Of a DNA stretch of 64,000 nt, positions 36,053-45,311 are shown one piece after another (the first letter of the stretch is position 1; each line of letters starts with the position of its first letter). The DNA lies in contig PASR01000008.1 in assembly GCA_002713365.1 (NCBI GenBank), positions 272,363 through 336,362 on the forward strand, written 5' to 3'. The notes below the pieces were generated by a model, which searched no databases, was not told the DNA's origin, and saw only the letters and a program-made list of their open reading frames with translations. The stretch comes from Rhodospirillaceae bacterium. Its GTDB lineage: Bacteria; Pseudomonadota; Alphaproteobacteria; UBA6615. A program made the translations under genes and the position numbers.

Positions 36053-37024
36053 ATGGCTGATCTTGACGAGAACGTCACCAAAAAATGGATATCTAAAATT
36101 CATCCTCAACAAAAAGCTGCCCTTAAAAAAAATGCTGAGATAGTAGAGAGCATTGGAGGAGCCGGAGAAAGTATTGGTGAAATCAGAGAGAGCATGAACA
36201 AAGCGCGTTTAGTTTGGAATAAAGGCGGTCCTGAGATGGAAATCATGCTTGATAAGCACATACCTGGCCCCTTCAGAGAAGTTCCGATGCGGCTTTATAA
36301 ATGGAAAGATAAGCCTAATATGCCAGTGTTTTTATATTTGCACGGGGGCGGCTTTAAGTTAGGCAATCAATTATCTAATGACAGACAAATGCGAGAAATA
36401 GCAAAAGAATGGGGGGGGGCAGTCATAAGTTGTGACTATGTACATGTTCCTGAGCATACTTTTCCCGATCCTGTAATTGAAATTGCAGCTGTATTAGAAT
36501 GGCTTTCGGAAGAGGGAGCAAACTGGGGACTTAATAGTAACTCAATTGTAATAGGAGGGGCATCTGCCGGAGCGAGTATCGCATTTGGAGCTGCTTTTGA
36601 GTTGCACAATAATAAACCAAATTTAATAAAGGGTATTGTTTCTATTTATGGGGTTATTGATGATAATCTGGAATCAGACTCCATGAAAGAATTGGGAAAC
36701 GGAGATTTTATTATACTCACCGAGTATGTTAAGAAGGTGTATTCAGATTATGTAACGGATGCAGACAGGAATGACCCACGAGCTTTTGCCGTTAGAGGAG
36801 ATGTAACTAATCTTCCAAGTGTTTTCATCGCAGCTGCAGAACTAGATCCTATCCGAGACGATTCATTGAAATTAGCAGAATTAATGAAAGAAAAAGAGCA
36901 TCCACACTTCTTAAAAGTTTATCCAGGGGTAATGCATACATTTTTTACCCAATCAAATATTATTGATCAAGGAAGGGTATGTATCAGCGATATATGTAAC
37001 TACTTAAAACAAACAGTTGGATAA
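36053..37024 (+). CDS. Alpha/beta hydrolase, hormone-sensitive-lipase type
   Basis: The HSL family is shown by the oxyanion motif YLHGGGFKLGN near residue 100 and the nucleophile motif GGASAGAS near residue 169. The acid AAELDPIRDD and the His in YPGVMHTFF complete the triad. The protein has 323 residues, no signal peptide and a charged N-terminal helix region. HSL-type enzymes hydrolyse short-chain esters in the cytoplasm; the natural ester is unknown. The gene stands between uppP and the FzlA-like gene and looks like an insertion in that conserved neighbourhood. Confidence 0.87.
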   Translation: MADLDENVTKKWISKIHPQQKAALKKNAEIVESIGGAGESIGEIRESMNKARLVWNKGGPEMEIMLDKHIPGPFREVPMRLYKWKDKPNMPVFLYLHGGGFKLGNQLSNDRQMREIAKEWGGAVISCDYVHVPEHTFPDPVIEIAAVLEWLSEEGANWGLNSNSIVIGGASAGASIAFGAAFELHNNKPNLIKGIVSIYGVIDDNLESDSMKELGNGDFIILTEYVKKVYSDYVTDADRNDPRAFAVRGDVTNLPSVFIAAAELDPIRDDSLKLAELMKEKEHPHFLKVYPGVMHTFFTQSNIIDQGRVCISDICNYLKQTVG

Positions 37025-37072
37025 TATTAAAGCCTATAAATTATAAAACTTATAGAATGAAGTGTATAAATC

Positions 37073-37753
37073 ATGCGGACTCTATATCACCTATGGCTCT
37101 GCCCCTTTTCACGTAAGGTCCGCATAGCCCTGAGCGAAAAAAAACTTAATTACGACTTAGTAATCGAAAAGTCATGGGAACGCCGTAAAGCATTTTTAGC
37201 TCTTAATCCAGCGGGAGAGGTGCCAGTATTATTAGAAATTAATGACGAGAACTCTAATATAGTTCTGGCTGATTCAAGCTCAATATGTGAGTACCTTGAG
37301 GATTCTCACCCCAACCCCCCTCTAATTGACGGGGCTGCAACTGATCGTGCTGAAATTAGAAGGCTTATTGCTTGGTTCGATCTAAAGTTTTACCGAGAAG
37401 TTACTAGAAACCTAGTGGATGAAAAAATTAATAAACGCTTTCTAGGTTTGGGAGCACCATCTTCTATAGCCATCAGAGCTGGGCACTCGAATATAGGCAC
37501 TCATCTTTCATATATAGAATACCTGATGGAGAGACAAAATTGGCTTGCTGGTGATAAATTTTCATTGGCAGATATATCCGCTGCTGCCCAGTTATCATGT
37601 GTTGACTACATCAATGATGTACCCTGGGAAGAATATCCGGAAGCTAAATCTTGGTATGCTAGGTTAAAATCTCGCCCCAGCGTAAGACCTCTATTGGCTG
37701 ACAGAATTCCAGGCGTACCACCTCCAAAACATTATGCAAATTTAGACTTTTAA
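37073..37753 (+). CDS. fzlA: GST-fold protein, FzlA-like cell-division factor
   Basis: The 226-residue protein has an N-terminal thioredoxin-like GST domain (LYHLWLCPFSRKVRIALSEK, with ALNPAGEVPVLLE) and a helical C-terminal domain with KFSLADISAAAQLSC. The CPFSRKVR start, WERR segment and gene neighbourhood (NDUFA9-like, uppP, SDR) are those of FzlA, a GST-like protein shown in Caulobacter to bind FtsZ filaments and regulate division. FzlA does not use glutathione. The match is from remembered family patterns, so a conventional GST remains possible. Confidence 0.7.
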   Translation: MRTLYHLWLCPFSRKVRIALSEKKLNYDLVIEKSWERRKAFLALNPAGEVPVLLEINDENSNIVLADSSSICEYLEDSHPNPPLIDGAATDRAEIRRLIAWFDLKFYREVTRNLVDEKINKRFLGLGAPSSIAIRAGHSNIGTHLSYIEYLMERQNWLAGDKFSLADISAAAQLSCVDYINDVPWEEYPEAKSWYARLKSRPSVRPLLADRIPGVPPPKHYANLDF

Positions 37754-37767
37754 ATAAATTAATAGAA

Positions 37768-38652
37768 ATGCCTAATACATCTACACTTTTCTGCTTTGGT
37801 TTAGGCTACACAGCCATTGAGCTATCAAAATCTTTTATTGAAAGAGGCTGGTCAGTAAGAGGTACGTGCCGTAGTGAAGAAAAATGCAGAAAGCTCGCTC
37901 ATTTAGGAATAAAGGCATGGGTATTAGATGATGAAATACCTTTACTAAACCCTTCTGAGGCTCTAGAAGGCACAACCCACCTACTTAGTTCTGTGCCGCC
38001 AGATTCGATGACTGACCTTATAATCGAAAAATACTCGTCAAATATTTTAAATATTTCTGAACATCTACATTGGGTTGGCTATCTATCTAGCACGAGCGTT
38101 TATGGTGATACCGGTGGAAATTTGGTGGATGAGAAGTCAGACTGTTTTCCAACAACTACACGCGGGAAAAACCGTAGCATAGCTGAAAATTCATGGCTAA
38201 AACTATGGAAAAAACACAACGTCCCTGTGCATGTTTTCCGACTAGCCGGTATATATGGACCCGGGCGCAATGCCCTCGAGGTTGTAAAAAAAGGAAAAGC
38301 CAAACGCATTATAAAGAAAGGGCAGGTGTTCAATCGAATACATGTCGATGACATAGTCAAAGTACTCATAGCCTCTATTAACCAAATCAACCCGGGTTCC
38401 ATTTATAACGTTTGTGATGATTTAGCGGCCCCTCCTCAAGACATCATATTATTGGCCTGTAAATTACTTAACATTACCCCACCACCTGAAACACCATTCA
38501 ACGAGGCTAAAATATCTAATATTATTCGTAGTTTTTATTCAGAAAACAGACGAGTATCAAATAGTCTTATAAAAAATGAATTAGGAGTAAAACTTTCACA
38601 CCCTGAATATCGCTCAGGTTTAAAATCAATTTTCAAAAACAGCGTCTTCTAA
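37768..38652 (+). CDS. NAD(P)-dependent epimerase/dehydratase-like SDR (YeeZ type)
   Basis: The Rossmann motif is CFGLGYTAIELSKSFIERG at the N-terminus, followed by VRGTCRSEEKCR, the SSTSVYGDTGG active-site segment and FNRIHVDDIVKVL. The protein is 294 residues long and belongs to the atypical SDR group that includes E. coli YeeZ. Its substrate is unknown. It starts 14 bases after the FzlA-like gene, consistent with one transcript. Its last 27 bases overlap the convergent hydrolase gene on the other strand. Confidence 0.82.
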   Translation: MPNTSTLFCFGLGYTAIELSKSFIERGWSVRGTCRSEEKCRKLAHLGIKAWVLDDEIPLLNPSEALEGTTHLLSSVPPDSMTDLIIEKYSSNILNISEHLHWVGYLSSTSVYGDTGGNLVDEKSDCFPTTTRGKNRSIAENSWLKLWKKHNVPVHVFRLAGIYGPGRNALEVVKKGKAKRIIKKGQVFNRIHVDDIVKVLIASINQINPGSIYNVCDDLAAPPQDIILLACKLLNITPPPETPFNEAKISNIIRSFYSENRRVSNSLIKNELGVKLSHPEYRSGLKSIFKNSVF

Positions 38653-39450
38653 TTCCAAAGAGTTAACTAGACTGGCAAGAGTTATAAAAATCCGTTCCAA
38701 TTCATTTTTATTTGATAGCCTATGGTTACCTCCCTTAACTAAAATAAGTTCTACATCTTCGGATATTAATGCTTGCATTAGCCTACGTGACTGATCCCAA
38801 GGGACATCTTTATCACAAGTGCCATGAATAAGGCGGACTGGGAGATCAATATTTATCTCATTCTTCAGTACACACATCTGATTCCCATCTTGAATCAATT
38901 CTTTAGAGATAATGTAGGGCTCATCCGAGTAATCTGAGAACATCTTATAAACACCCTCCTCAAATATTTTTTTCATAGTTTTCACCCCCAAGTGATTTGG
39001 CAACAAGTCCTTTGTGAAGTCAGGAGCAGCCGCAATCCCCATTAAACCAACTACCCTACGTCTACTTTTGTTTTCTTCAAAAGCCAAAGCAACATGTATC
39101 ATAATCCAGGCCCCCATAGAGGATCCCACTAATATAAGGGGTCCACCCAGTCCTTCTATCTTGTCACGTACAAAATTAATTATAGTGATTGAATCTTCAA
39201 CCCAACGGCTTATTGTGCCATTTTCTATTGAACCTCCGGAGCTACCGTGTCCGCAATAGTCATAACGTAAGAATGCGTAGCCATTCTTTTTAGCCCAAGC
39301 TTCTAAAGCTGTTGCCTTGTTACCCGTCATGCTGGACATAAATCCACCAAGAAATACAATACCGGGTCTTTTTGTACCCTCCTTGGCCGGTATAGCGTAA
39401 TAGGCTAATCTAGTACCATCTTGGGCAATAACATGCGAAGGCGTTCTCAT
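38626..39450 (-). CDS. Alpha/beta hydrolase
   Basis: A serine hydrolase fold is visible. It has the oxyanion region VFLGGFMSSMTG, the segment RYDYCGHGSSGG, the nucleophile elbow LVGSSMGAW near residue 103, the acid in HGTCDKDVPW, and the His in KGGNHRLSN near the C-terminus. The start is placed at ATG 39450 (MRTPSHVIAQDGT) because the longer frame to 39504 would run into the divergent glycosyltransferase gene, whose ATG is at 39466. It resembles the dienelactone/acyl-hydrolase or mammalian ABHD10 (mitochondrial depalmitoylase) type. The 3' ends of this gene and of the SDR overlap by 27 bases. Confidence 0.85.
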   Translation of the reverse strand: MRTPSHVIAQDGTRLAYYAIPAKEGTKRPGIVFLGGFMSSMTGNKATALEAWAKKNGYAFLRYDYCGHGSSGGSIENGTISRWVEDSITIINFVRDKIEGLGGPLILVGSSMGAWIMIHVALAFEENKSRRRVVGLMGIAAAPDFTKDLLPNHLGVKTMKKIFEEGVYKMFSDYSDEPYIISKELIQDGNQMCVLKNEINIDLPVRLIHGTCDKDVPWDQSRRLMQALISEDVELILVKGGNHRLSNKNELERIFITLASLVNSLELEDAVFEN

Positions 39451-39465
39451 TATCGGTAATATGAC

Positions 39466-40674
39466 ATGAAACCTACTGTTCAGTCTAACATTCACATAAA
39501 ACAAGAAGATACAGGTCTATCTGTACTGCAAGTGCTGCCATCTCTAGAAACAGGTGGCGGTGGAGTTGAAAGAACCACAATTGATATTGCTGAAGCAATA
39601 GTAAATAGCGGCGCTAATGCCTTTGTAGCCTCAGAAGGGGGCCAGATGGTTAAGGAGCTTTTGGAATATGGGGCTAATCACATAACACTTCCATTAGCAT
39701 CAAAAAACCCTTTGACCATGAGAAATAATGTGAAGCGTCTCGTTAACACAATAAGGCAGAATAATATTAGTATAGTACATGCAAGAAGTAGGGCTCCTGC
39801 ATGGAGCGCATTGTCAGCTTCCAGAATCTGTAAATGTAATTTTTTAACTACCTTTCATGGCACCTACAATTACGGTAATGGCGTAAGTGGAAAAATAAAA
39901 AAATACTATAACTCGGTTATGACAAAAGGAGAGATTATAATTGCTAATTCTGAATTTATTGCTAAGCATATTACAAATGAATATGGGATTTCGGAAAAAA
40001 ATATTAGAATTGTGCCAAGGGGAATAGACTTAGATATATTTAATACACAAAAAGTAACCGAAGAAAAAATTTTACACCTCAAGAAACTTTGGTGTCTGGA
40101 TGAAAAAACTATTAAAATATTATTGCCAGGACGTCTCACTAATTGGAAAGGACAATCATTACTAATTAATGCGCTATACGAACTCAAAAAAAATATAGGC
40201 ACAGAAAACTTTAATATGATGGGACTATTAGTTGGATCTGATCAGGGGCGCTCATCATATAAGAAAAAATTAGAGCAACAAATTATATCATTAGGAATGG
40301 AAAATCATTTAAAAATCTTAGGTCATTGCTCCGATATGCCAACTGCGTATACTCTAGCTGATATCGTGGTTTCTGCTTCTACAGATCCAGAGGCATTTGG
40401 GCGCGTCGTGGCTGAAGCTCAGGCAATGGGAAAACCAGTTATAGTAGCCAACCATGGCGGAGGCATCGAGCAAGTGATCCCAGAAAAGACTGGTTGGCTT
40501 TTCAGACCAGGTGATCCTATTTCTCTTTCAGAAACCCTTAAACAGGTTATTGATATTGAAAATCATAATAAAAGTAAATTATCGAACATAGCTATTAATC
40601 ATGTAAAAAAATTTTATTCTAAAGCCAATATGTGCTCAGCAACACTCGATATTTATGCTGAACTTCGAAAGTAA
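39466..40674 (+). CDS. GT4-family glycosyltransferase
   Basis: The protein has the two-domain GT-B fold: LQVLPSLETGGGGVERTTID at the N-terminus (nucleotide-sugar loop), LLPGRLTNWKGQ near residue 225 at the start of the C-terminal domain, and the donor-binding EAFGRVVAEAQAMGKPVI (Ex7E motif) near residue 308. At 402 residues it is a standard retaining glycosyltransferase acting at the inner membrane. The next gene is a heptosyltransferase-like GT9, so both probably build lipopolysaccharide core or a related glycan (inference). Its start is 15 bases from the divergent hydrolase start. Confidence 0.9.
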   Translation: MKPTVQSNIHIKQEDTGLSVLQVLPSLETGGGGVERTTIDIAEAIVNSGANAFVASEGGQMVKELLEYGANHITLPLASKNPLTMRNNVKRLVNTIRQNNISIVHARSRAPAWSALSASRICKCNFLTTFHGTYNYGNGVSGKIKKYYNSVMTKGEIIIANSEFIAKHITNEYGISEKNIRIVPRGIDLDIFNTQKVTEEKILHLKKLWCLDEKTIKILLPGRLTNWKGQSLLINALYELKKNIGTENFNMMGLLVGSDQGRSSYKKKLEQQIISLGMENHLKILGHCSDMPTAYTLADIVVSASTDPEAFGRVVAEAQAMGKPVIVANHGGGIEQVIPEKTGWLFRPGDPISLSETLKQVIDIENHNKSKLSNIAINHVKKFYSKANMCSATLDIYAELRK

Positions 40675-40687
40675 TTAGCCTTTACTT

Positions 40688-41626
40688 ATGAACATCACTA
40701 AACCAGTTAAAAGAATTCTAGTTATAAAATTAGGAGCAATGGGCGATATTGTTCAAGCTACTGGTCCATTCGAGGCTATTCGCTCTCATCATTTAAACTC
40801 ACATATAACATTACTGACAACTAATAAATATGTTGATTTTGCTAAATCTGGTAATTGGTTTGACGATGTATGGATTGATGAAAGGCCGACTTGGTTTGAC
40901 CCGCAAGGGTGGATAAAATTAGCAAAACGTCTGCATAATAATAACTTTTATAGAGTTTACGACCTACAAACATCGGATCGCACAGCAATAATTTTTTTCT
41001 TATTACGTTTTGGGAAAAAACCAGAGTGGTCAGGTTCTGTTTATGGGTGTTCACACCGACATATAAACCCAAGCCGTAACTTGATGCATACTATTGAACG
41101 ACAGGCTGAACAATTAGCTATAGCTGATATAAATAATGTTCCAGCACCTAGTTTTAATTGTATCGAAGCAAGTTCTATTAACTTTGATCTTTCCAAGCCC
41201 TACGTTCTCTTAGTACCAGGCGGCTCTGCTCATAGACTAAATAAAAGGTGGCCAAAAAACAATTATGCCCAACTAGCTATAAGACTAGTGAATAAAAATA
41301 TTTTACCTGTAGTCATAGGACATAAATCAGAAGAAGAATTAGCAAGGTATATATCTGGGCTTTGTCCAGAATCAAAAGATCTAACAAATAAAACTTCAAT
41401 GATAGATATTATAGCATTGGCACGTCAGGCTGCCGGTGCAGTGGGTAATGATACGGGCCCCATGCATGTGATTGCCACCTCTGGAACACCATCTCTAGCC
41501 ATTTATTCCCATGCTTCTGATCCAGCAATATGCGGCCAAAGAGGAAGTAATGTTAGTATAATACGCCAGCAGTCACTTAAAAATCTTAGCGTTGACGAGG
41601 TTGAAGCGAGCCTACAATTGCGTTAA
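40688..41626 (+). CDS. GT9-family (ADP-heptose:LPS heptosyltransferase-like) glycosyltransferase
   Basis: GT9 landmarks are present: ILVIKLGAMGDIVQATGPFEAIR at the N-terminus, LLVPGGSAHRLNKRWPKNNYAQLA near residue 177, and VGNDTGPMHVIATSGTPSLAIYS near residue 255. The family transfers heptose from ADP-heptose to the LPS inner core. ADP-heptose could be supplied by HldE at 59872-61329. The gene follows the GT4 gene by 13 bases. Which glycan it acts on cannot be read from sequence. Confidence 0.9.
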   Translation: MNITKPVKRILVIKLGAMGDIVQATGPFEAIRSHHLNSHITLLTTNKYVDFAKSGNWFDDVWIDERPTWFDPQGWIKLAKRLHNNNFYRVYDLQTSDRTAIIFFLLRFGKKPEWSGSVYGCSHRHINPSRNLMHTIERQAEQLAIADINNVPAPSFNCIEASSINFDLSKPYVLLVPGGSAHRLNKRWPKNNYAQLAIRLVNKNILPVVIGHKSEEELARYISGLCPESKDLTNKTSMIDIIALARQAAGAVGNDTGPMHVIATSGTPSLAIYSHASDPAICGQRGSNVSIIRQQSLKNLSVDEVEASLQLR

Positions 41627-41688
41627 ATCGTGAAATATAGCAAAAAGATTGAAGATTCGTTAATCAAAACATGTTTTACGGAGATATA

Positions 41689-43638
41689 ATGGCTGAGGCC
41701 GATAACAAAAACCAAGTGATGATTACCTTACCGGATGGTAGCAAACGGAATTTTTCAGGGCCAGTAACTGGATTTGAGATTGCGGCCGATATTGGTCCAG
41801 GTTTAGCTAAGGCTGCCTTAGCATATAAAATTGATGGAAGCCTTACCGACCTAGCTGCCCAAGTGATCAAAAATGCATCAATTGAGATAATAACCTTAAA
41901 AAGTGATGATGATACAGTATACGATTTACTGCGCCACGACGCAGCACATGTCATGGCAGAAGCTGTTCAAGAGCTTTATCCCGATACGCAAATAACATTT
42001 GGTCCAGCTATAGAAAATGGCTTTTACTATGATTTCGTCCGTGATGAACCATTTAACCCTGACGATCTAAAAAAAATAGAAGCCCGCATGAAGGAGATTG
42101 TGGAACGTAATGAGACCATAACACGGGATGTTTGGGAAAGAGACAAAGCTATAGAATTTTTTGAAAAATCTGGAGAAAAATATAAAGCAGAACATATTCA
42201 AACTTTGGAAAGTAATGTCGAAATTTCGGTTTATCGCCAAGGTAACTGGCTTGATCTATGTACCGGGCCTCATTTGCCATCAACTGGTAAACTTGGCACT
42301 GCTTTTAAATTAATGAAGGTCTCTGGGGCGTACTGGCGTGGTGATGCACGTAATCAGCAGTTGCAGAGAATTTATGGAACTGCTTGGCGAAATAAAAAAG
42401 AATTGGACTTTTATATAACTCAGCTCGAAGAAGCAGAAAAACGGGATCACAGAAGACTTGGTCGAGAAATGGGTTTGTTCCATATACAGGAGGAAGCAGT
42501 AGGCTCAGTATTCTGGCATGAGAAAGGGTGGACACTTTACCGCGTATGCGAAGAATATATGCGCAATCGATTAACCAAAGCTGGTTATTTTGAAGTGAAA
42601 ACACCTCAATTAGTTGATCGGGGTTTATGGGAAAAATCAGGTCATTGGGAAAAATTCCGCGAAAATATGTTTACCATAAATGATGATGATGATCGTGTGC
42701 TCGCTGTTAAACCAATGAACTGCCCTTGCCATGTTCAAATATATAAACAGGGAACTACAAGCTATAGGGACTTACCATTAAGAATGGCCGAGTTTGGTTC
42801 ATGCCATAGATATGAACCCTCAGGGGCTCTGCATGGTTTAATGAGAGTGAGAGCCTTCACTCAAGATGATGCCCATATTTTCTGCACAGAAGATCAGATT
42901 GTGACAGAAACGAAGGCTTTCTGCGATTTATTATCAAGCATTTATAATGACTTTGGCTTTAAAGATGTAAAAGTGAAGTTTGCTGACAGGCCGGAGGTAA
43001 GAGCTGGCGACGACGCTACATGGGATAGGGCAGAACGAGCACTAATTGACGCAACCGACGCCGCTGGCCTGGATTACACTCACAATCCAGGCGAAGGAGC
43101 CTTTTACGGTCCAAAGCTTGAATTTGTTCTAAGGGATACAATAGGCCGAGATTGGCAATGTGGTACACTGCAGGTAGACTTTGTACTGCCAGAACGACTG
43201 GACGCTTCATATATAGGAGAAGATGGAAATAAACATCGCCCAGTAATGTTACATAGAGCAATTTTAGGGTCTTTCGAAAGATTCTTAGGTATTCTAATTG
43301 AGCATTATGCTGGACGCTTCCCAATGTGGCTTGCGCCGGTACAAATAGCCATAGCAACAATTACCAATGATGCTGATTTATACGCGGAAAAAGTCGCAAA
43401 TGAATTTACAAAAGCTGGTTTAAGGATTGTTACTGATTTACGTAATGTGAAAATTAATTATAAAGTAAGAGAACACAGTTTAGATCACATTCCAGTCATA
43501 TTAGTAGTTGGGCGTCGTGAATCTGATGAAAACACGGTTGCTTTACGCAGATTAGGATCAAAAAACCAAGAAGTTCTTGCCTTAGACGATGCTCTGAGCC
43601 AACTTATAGAGGAAGCAAAAAGACCCGATAATAAATAG
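41689..43638 (+). CDS. thrS: Threonine--tRNA ligase
   Basis: The order of domains is TGS (about 5-65), the editing domain with [11 protein letters not shown] and [10 protein letters not shown], the class II catalytic core ([46 protein letters not shown]) and the anticodon-binding domain from about residue 545. The Cys and two His residues of the active-site zinc are present. ATG 41689 is the chosen start because an ACGGAG site precedes it; a longer frame starts at 41671. ThrRS charges tRNA-Thr and is directly followed by infC, the usual bacterial order. Confidence 0.97.
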   Translation: MAEADNKNQVMITLPDGSKRNFSGPVTGFEIAADIGPGLAKAALAYKIDGSLTDLAAQVIKNASIEIITLKSDDDTVYDLLRHDAAHVMAEAVQELYPDTQITFGPAIENGFYYDFVRDEPFNPDDLKKIEARMKEIVERNETITRDVWERDKAIEFFEKSGEKYKAEHIQTLESNVEISVYRQGNWLDLCTGPHLPSTGKLGTAFKLMKVSGAYWRGDARNQQLQRIYGTAWRNKKELDFYITQLEEAEKRDHRRLGREMGLFHIQEEAVGSVFWHEKGWTLYRVCEEYMRNRLTKAGYFEVKTPQLVDRGLWEKSGHWEKFRENMFTINDDDDRVLAVKPMNCPCHVQIYKQGTTSYRDLPLRMAEFGSCHRYEPSGALHGLMRVRAFTQDDAHIFCTEDQIVTETKAFCDLLSSIYNDFGFKDVKVKFADRPEVRAGDDATWDRAERALIDATDAAGLDYTHNPGEGAFYGPKLEFVLRDTIGRDWQCGTLQVDFVLPERLDASYIGEDGNKHRPVMLHRAILGSFERFLGILIEHYAGRFPMWLAPVQIAIATITNDADLYAEKVANEFTKAGLRIVTDLRNVKINYKVREHSLDHIPVILVVGRRESDENTVALRRLGSKNQEVLALDDALSQLIEEAKRPDNK

Positions 43639-43667
43639 AAAGTTATTTTTTTAATTCATTAACCACT

Positions 43668-43683
43668 AGGAGATAGATACATC
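43668..43683 (+). promoter_or_regulatory. Ribosome-binding site and ATC start codon of infC
   Basis: AGGAG at 43668-43672 is followed after 8 bases by ATC at 43681, which opens the conserved IF3 frame. No ATG, GTG or TTG occurs in frame before the frame is well inside the protein. IF3 genes in many bacteria use AUU, AUC or AUA starts, which IF3 itself discriminates against, giving translational autoregulation. Confidence 0.75.
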
Positions 43684-44220
43684 GCTAGACGACCAGTAGA
43701 CGTTACCCCCCCGAAACGATCGGGACCACGGGTAAATTTAGACATTGACAATGCCGAGGTTCGGCTAGTCGATGAAAATGGAGAGCAAGTTGGAGTAGTA
43801 CCCACTGAAGACGCATTAGACAGAGCTTATAGTGTGAGTCTTGACCTAGTTGAGGTTTCACCCAATGCGGTACCACCTGTTTGTAAGATAATTGATTTCG
43901 GTAAACTTAAATACGAAGATCAAAAAAAGGCTAATGTCGCTCGAAAAAGACAGAAAACAATTGACGTTAAAGAGATAAAACTTCGACCAAACATTGATAC
44001 GCATGACTATGATGTCAAAATGCGAAACGCACGCAGATTCATTGATGATGGTGATAAAGTTAAGGTAACTTTAAGGTTTATAGGGAGAGAAATGGCTCAC
44101 CAAGAACTTGGAGCACAAGTTTTGCAAAGAGTTCGCGAAGAATTAGATAAAATTGCTAAGGTAGAACAAATGCCTAAATTTGAGGGCCGGCAATTAACTA
44201 TGGTCATGGCACCCCGCTAA
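43681..44220 (+). CDS. infC: Translation initiation factor IF-3 (non-AUG start)
   Basis: The frame from ATC 43681 gives 179 residues, the normal IF3 length. It opens with ARRPVDVTPPKRSGPRVN and VRLVDENGEQVGVVPTEDAL, the conserved IF3 N-domain. LDLVEVSPNAVPPVCKIIDFGKLKYE is followed by the C-domain RQKTIDVKEIKLRPNIDTHDYDVK and VTLRFIGREMAHQELG. A conventional start (GTG 43834) would delete about 51 conserved residues. IF3 binds the 30S subunit, prevents 50S joining and checks start codons. The gene follows thrS by 42 bases, and a strong hairpin lies after the stop. Confidence 0.95.
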   Translation: MARRPVDVTPPKRSGPRVNLDIDNAEVRLVDENGEQVGVVPTEDALDRAYSVSLDLVEVSPNAVPPVCKIIDFGKLKYEDQKKANVARKRQKTIDVKEIKLRPNIDTHDYDVKMRNARRFIDDGDKVKVTLRFIGREMAHQELGAQVLQRVREELDKIAKVEQMPKFEGRQLTMVMAPR

Positions 44221-44254
44221 TTTTATGTAACTGCTATATATTCATAAGCATTAA

Positions 44255-44300
44255 TTTCTACTTTACCGGTGGCAAACAATCAGACCCGGTAAAGTAGAAA
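44255..44300. terminator. 15-bp perfect stem-loop between convergent infC and SDR genes
   Basis: Arms 44255-44269 and 44286-44300 are perfect inverted repeats (TTTCTACTTTACCGG and its complement) with a 16-base loop. The position between two convergent stops suggests a bidirectional transcription terminator. The outer A and T bases of the arms provide short U runs on both transcripts. Confidence 0.7.
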
Positions 44301-44305
44301 ATCTG

Positions 44306-45085
44306 TTAAGCTGGTGGACGGGAATGCTGACCTCCATCCACCATAACAGTGGTGCCTGATACCCAAGACGCCCTTGGGCTTGCTAAAAAAGCAGCAACCC
44401 ATGCTATTTCCATAACAGAGCCTGCGCGTCCACCTGGTAACCCCTTCATAGTCTCGCGCCAGCGAGTTTCATCACCCCATTTCATATCAGCTGTAGTTTT
44501 TGCCTGAGTAACCAAACGGTCTGTTTCTATTGGTCCTGGATTAATACCCACCACGCGCACCCCTTTATCATAGCTCTCTGAGCCTAAAGCTCGAGTTAGT
44601 GCCATCAATGCAGCATTACCCATTGCACCAGCAATATAGCTCGGTCGTGACCTTTCCCCCGCCATTCCAATAATATTAACTATGACACCATGACCTCTCG
44701 CACACATTTCTGGATATATGGCCTTGGTCAAACCTATAAACCCAAAAACTTTAAGGTCCCATGCATCCTTTATGGTCTCAACATCTAAGCGGGCAATATC
44801 ACCAGCCGGAATAGCTCCAGCATTGTTGATCAGTATATCTACCCCAGAAGTTAAACCAGACAAATATAAAACATTATCAGTTTTTGACAGATCTGTTGCA
44901 TGAATAGTAACTTGAATATCAAACTTAGATTTAATCTCGTCCTTCAGATCTAGTAAATCTGACTCTGTTCTAGCTGCTAGATGCAAGTTGCATCCCTCCT
45001 CAGCCAAAATCAAAGCTATCGAGCGACCTATTCCCTTACTAGCCCCAGTTATCAGAGCGGTTTTACCCTTCAATTCTAAGTCCAT
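44306..45085 (-). CDS. SDR-family protein lacking the canonical catalytic Lys
   Basis: The short-chain dehydrogenase fold is clear: ALITGASKGIGRSIALILAEEG, the NNAGAIPAGDIARL segment, and the C-terminal VSGTTVMVDGGQHS. The YxxxK motif is altered: the aligned segment is SYIAGAMGNAALMAL, with Ala in the Lys position, and the upstream catalytic Ser is Gly in NIIGMAG. It therefore belongs to a variant SDR group or is a non-classical enzyme. The start is set to ATG 45085, with AGGTGA five bases upstream; a GTG is available at 45094. It lies on the strand opposite to the surrounding translation genes. Confidence 0.85.
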   Translation of the reverse strand: MDLELKGKTALITGASKGIGRSIALILAEEGCNLHLAARTESDLLDLKDEIKSKFDIQVTIHATDLSKTDNVLYLSGLTSGVDILINNAGAIPAGDIARLDVETIKDAWDLKVFGFIGLTKAIYPEMCARGHGVIVNIIGMAGERSRPSYIAGAMGNAALMALTRALGSESYDKGVRVVGINPGPIETDRLVTQAKTTADMKWGDETRWRETMKGLPGGRAGSVMEIAWVAAFLASPRASWVSGTTVMVDGGQHSRPPA

Positions 45086-45187
45086 TATATTCACCTATTA
45101 TTATTTTATTTATTAAAAAATATTACATTTACCAATGTGAAAAGGTTAACTTCAATAAAAAGAAAAAAAACAAACCTGACAAGGGCC

Positions 45188-45216
45188 TTGCGTTTATAAA
45201 CATAGGTAGTTATAAA
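45188..45216 (+). promoter_or_regulatory. Candidate sigma-70 promoter for rpmI-rplT-pheST
   Basis: TTGCGT at 45188-45193 and TATAAA at 45211-45216 are spaced by 17 bases. Transcription would start near 45223 and leave a leader of about 90 bases before rpmI. That leader contains a short AGAGA/TCTCT stem near 45250 and could carry the L20-type autoregulatory site known in other bacteria, but this cannot be confirmed by eye. Confidence 0.4.
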
Positions 45217-45311
45217 CCGCGCGATTTATTAACGATAGTGTGGCTAGAGAAATCATATCTCTGGGCATGCCTAGCTGTCGAAACTAAACCTCATAAATAT
45301 GCGGGGATAAA

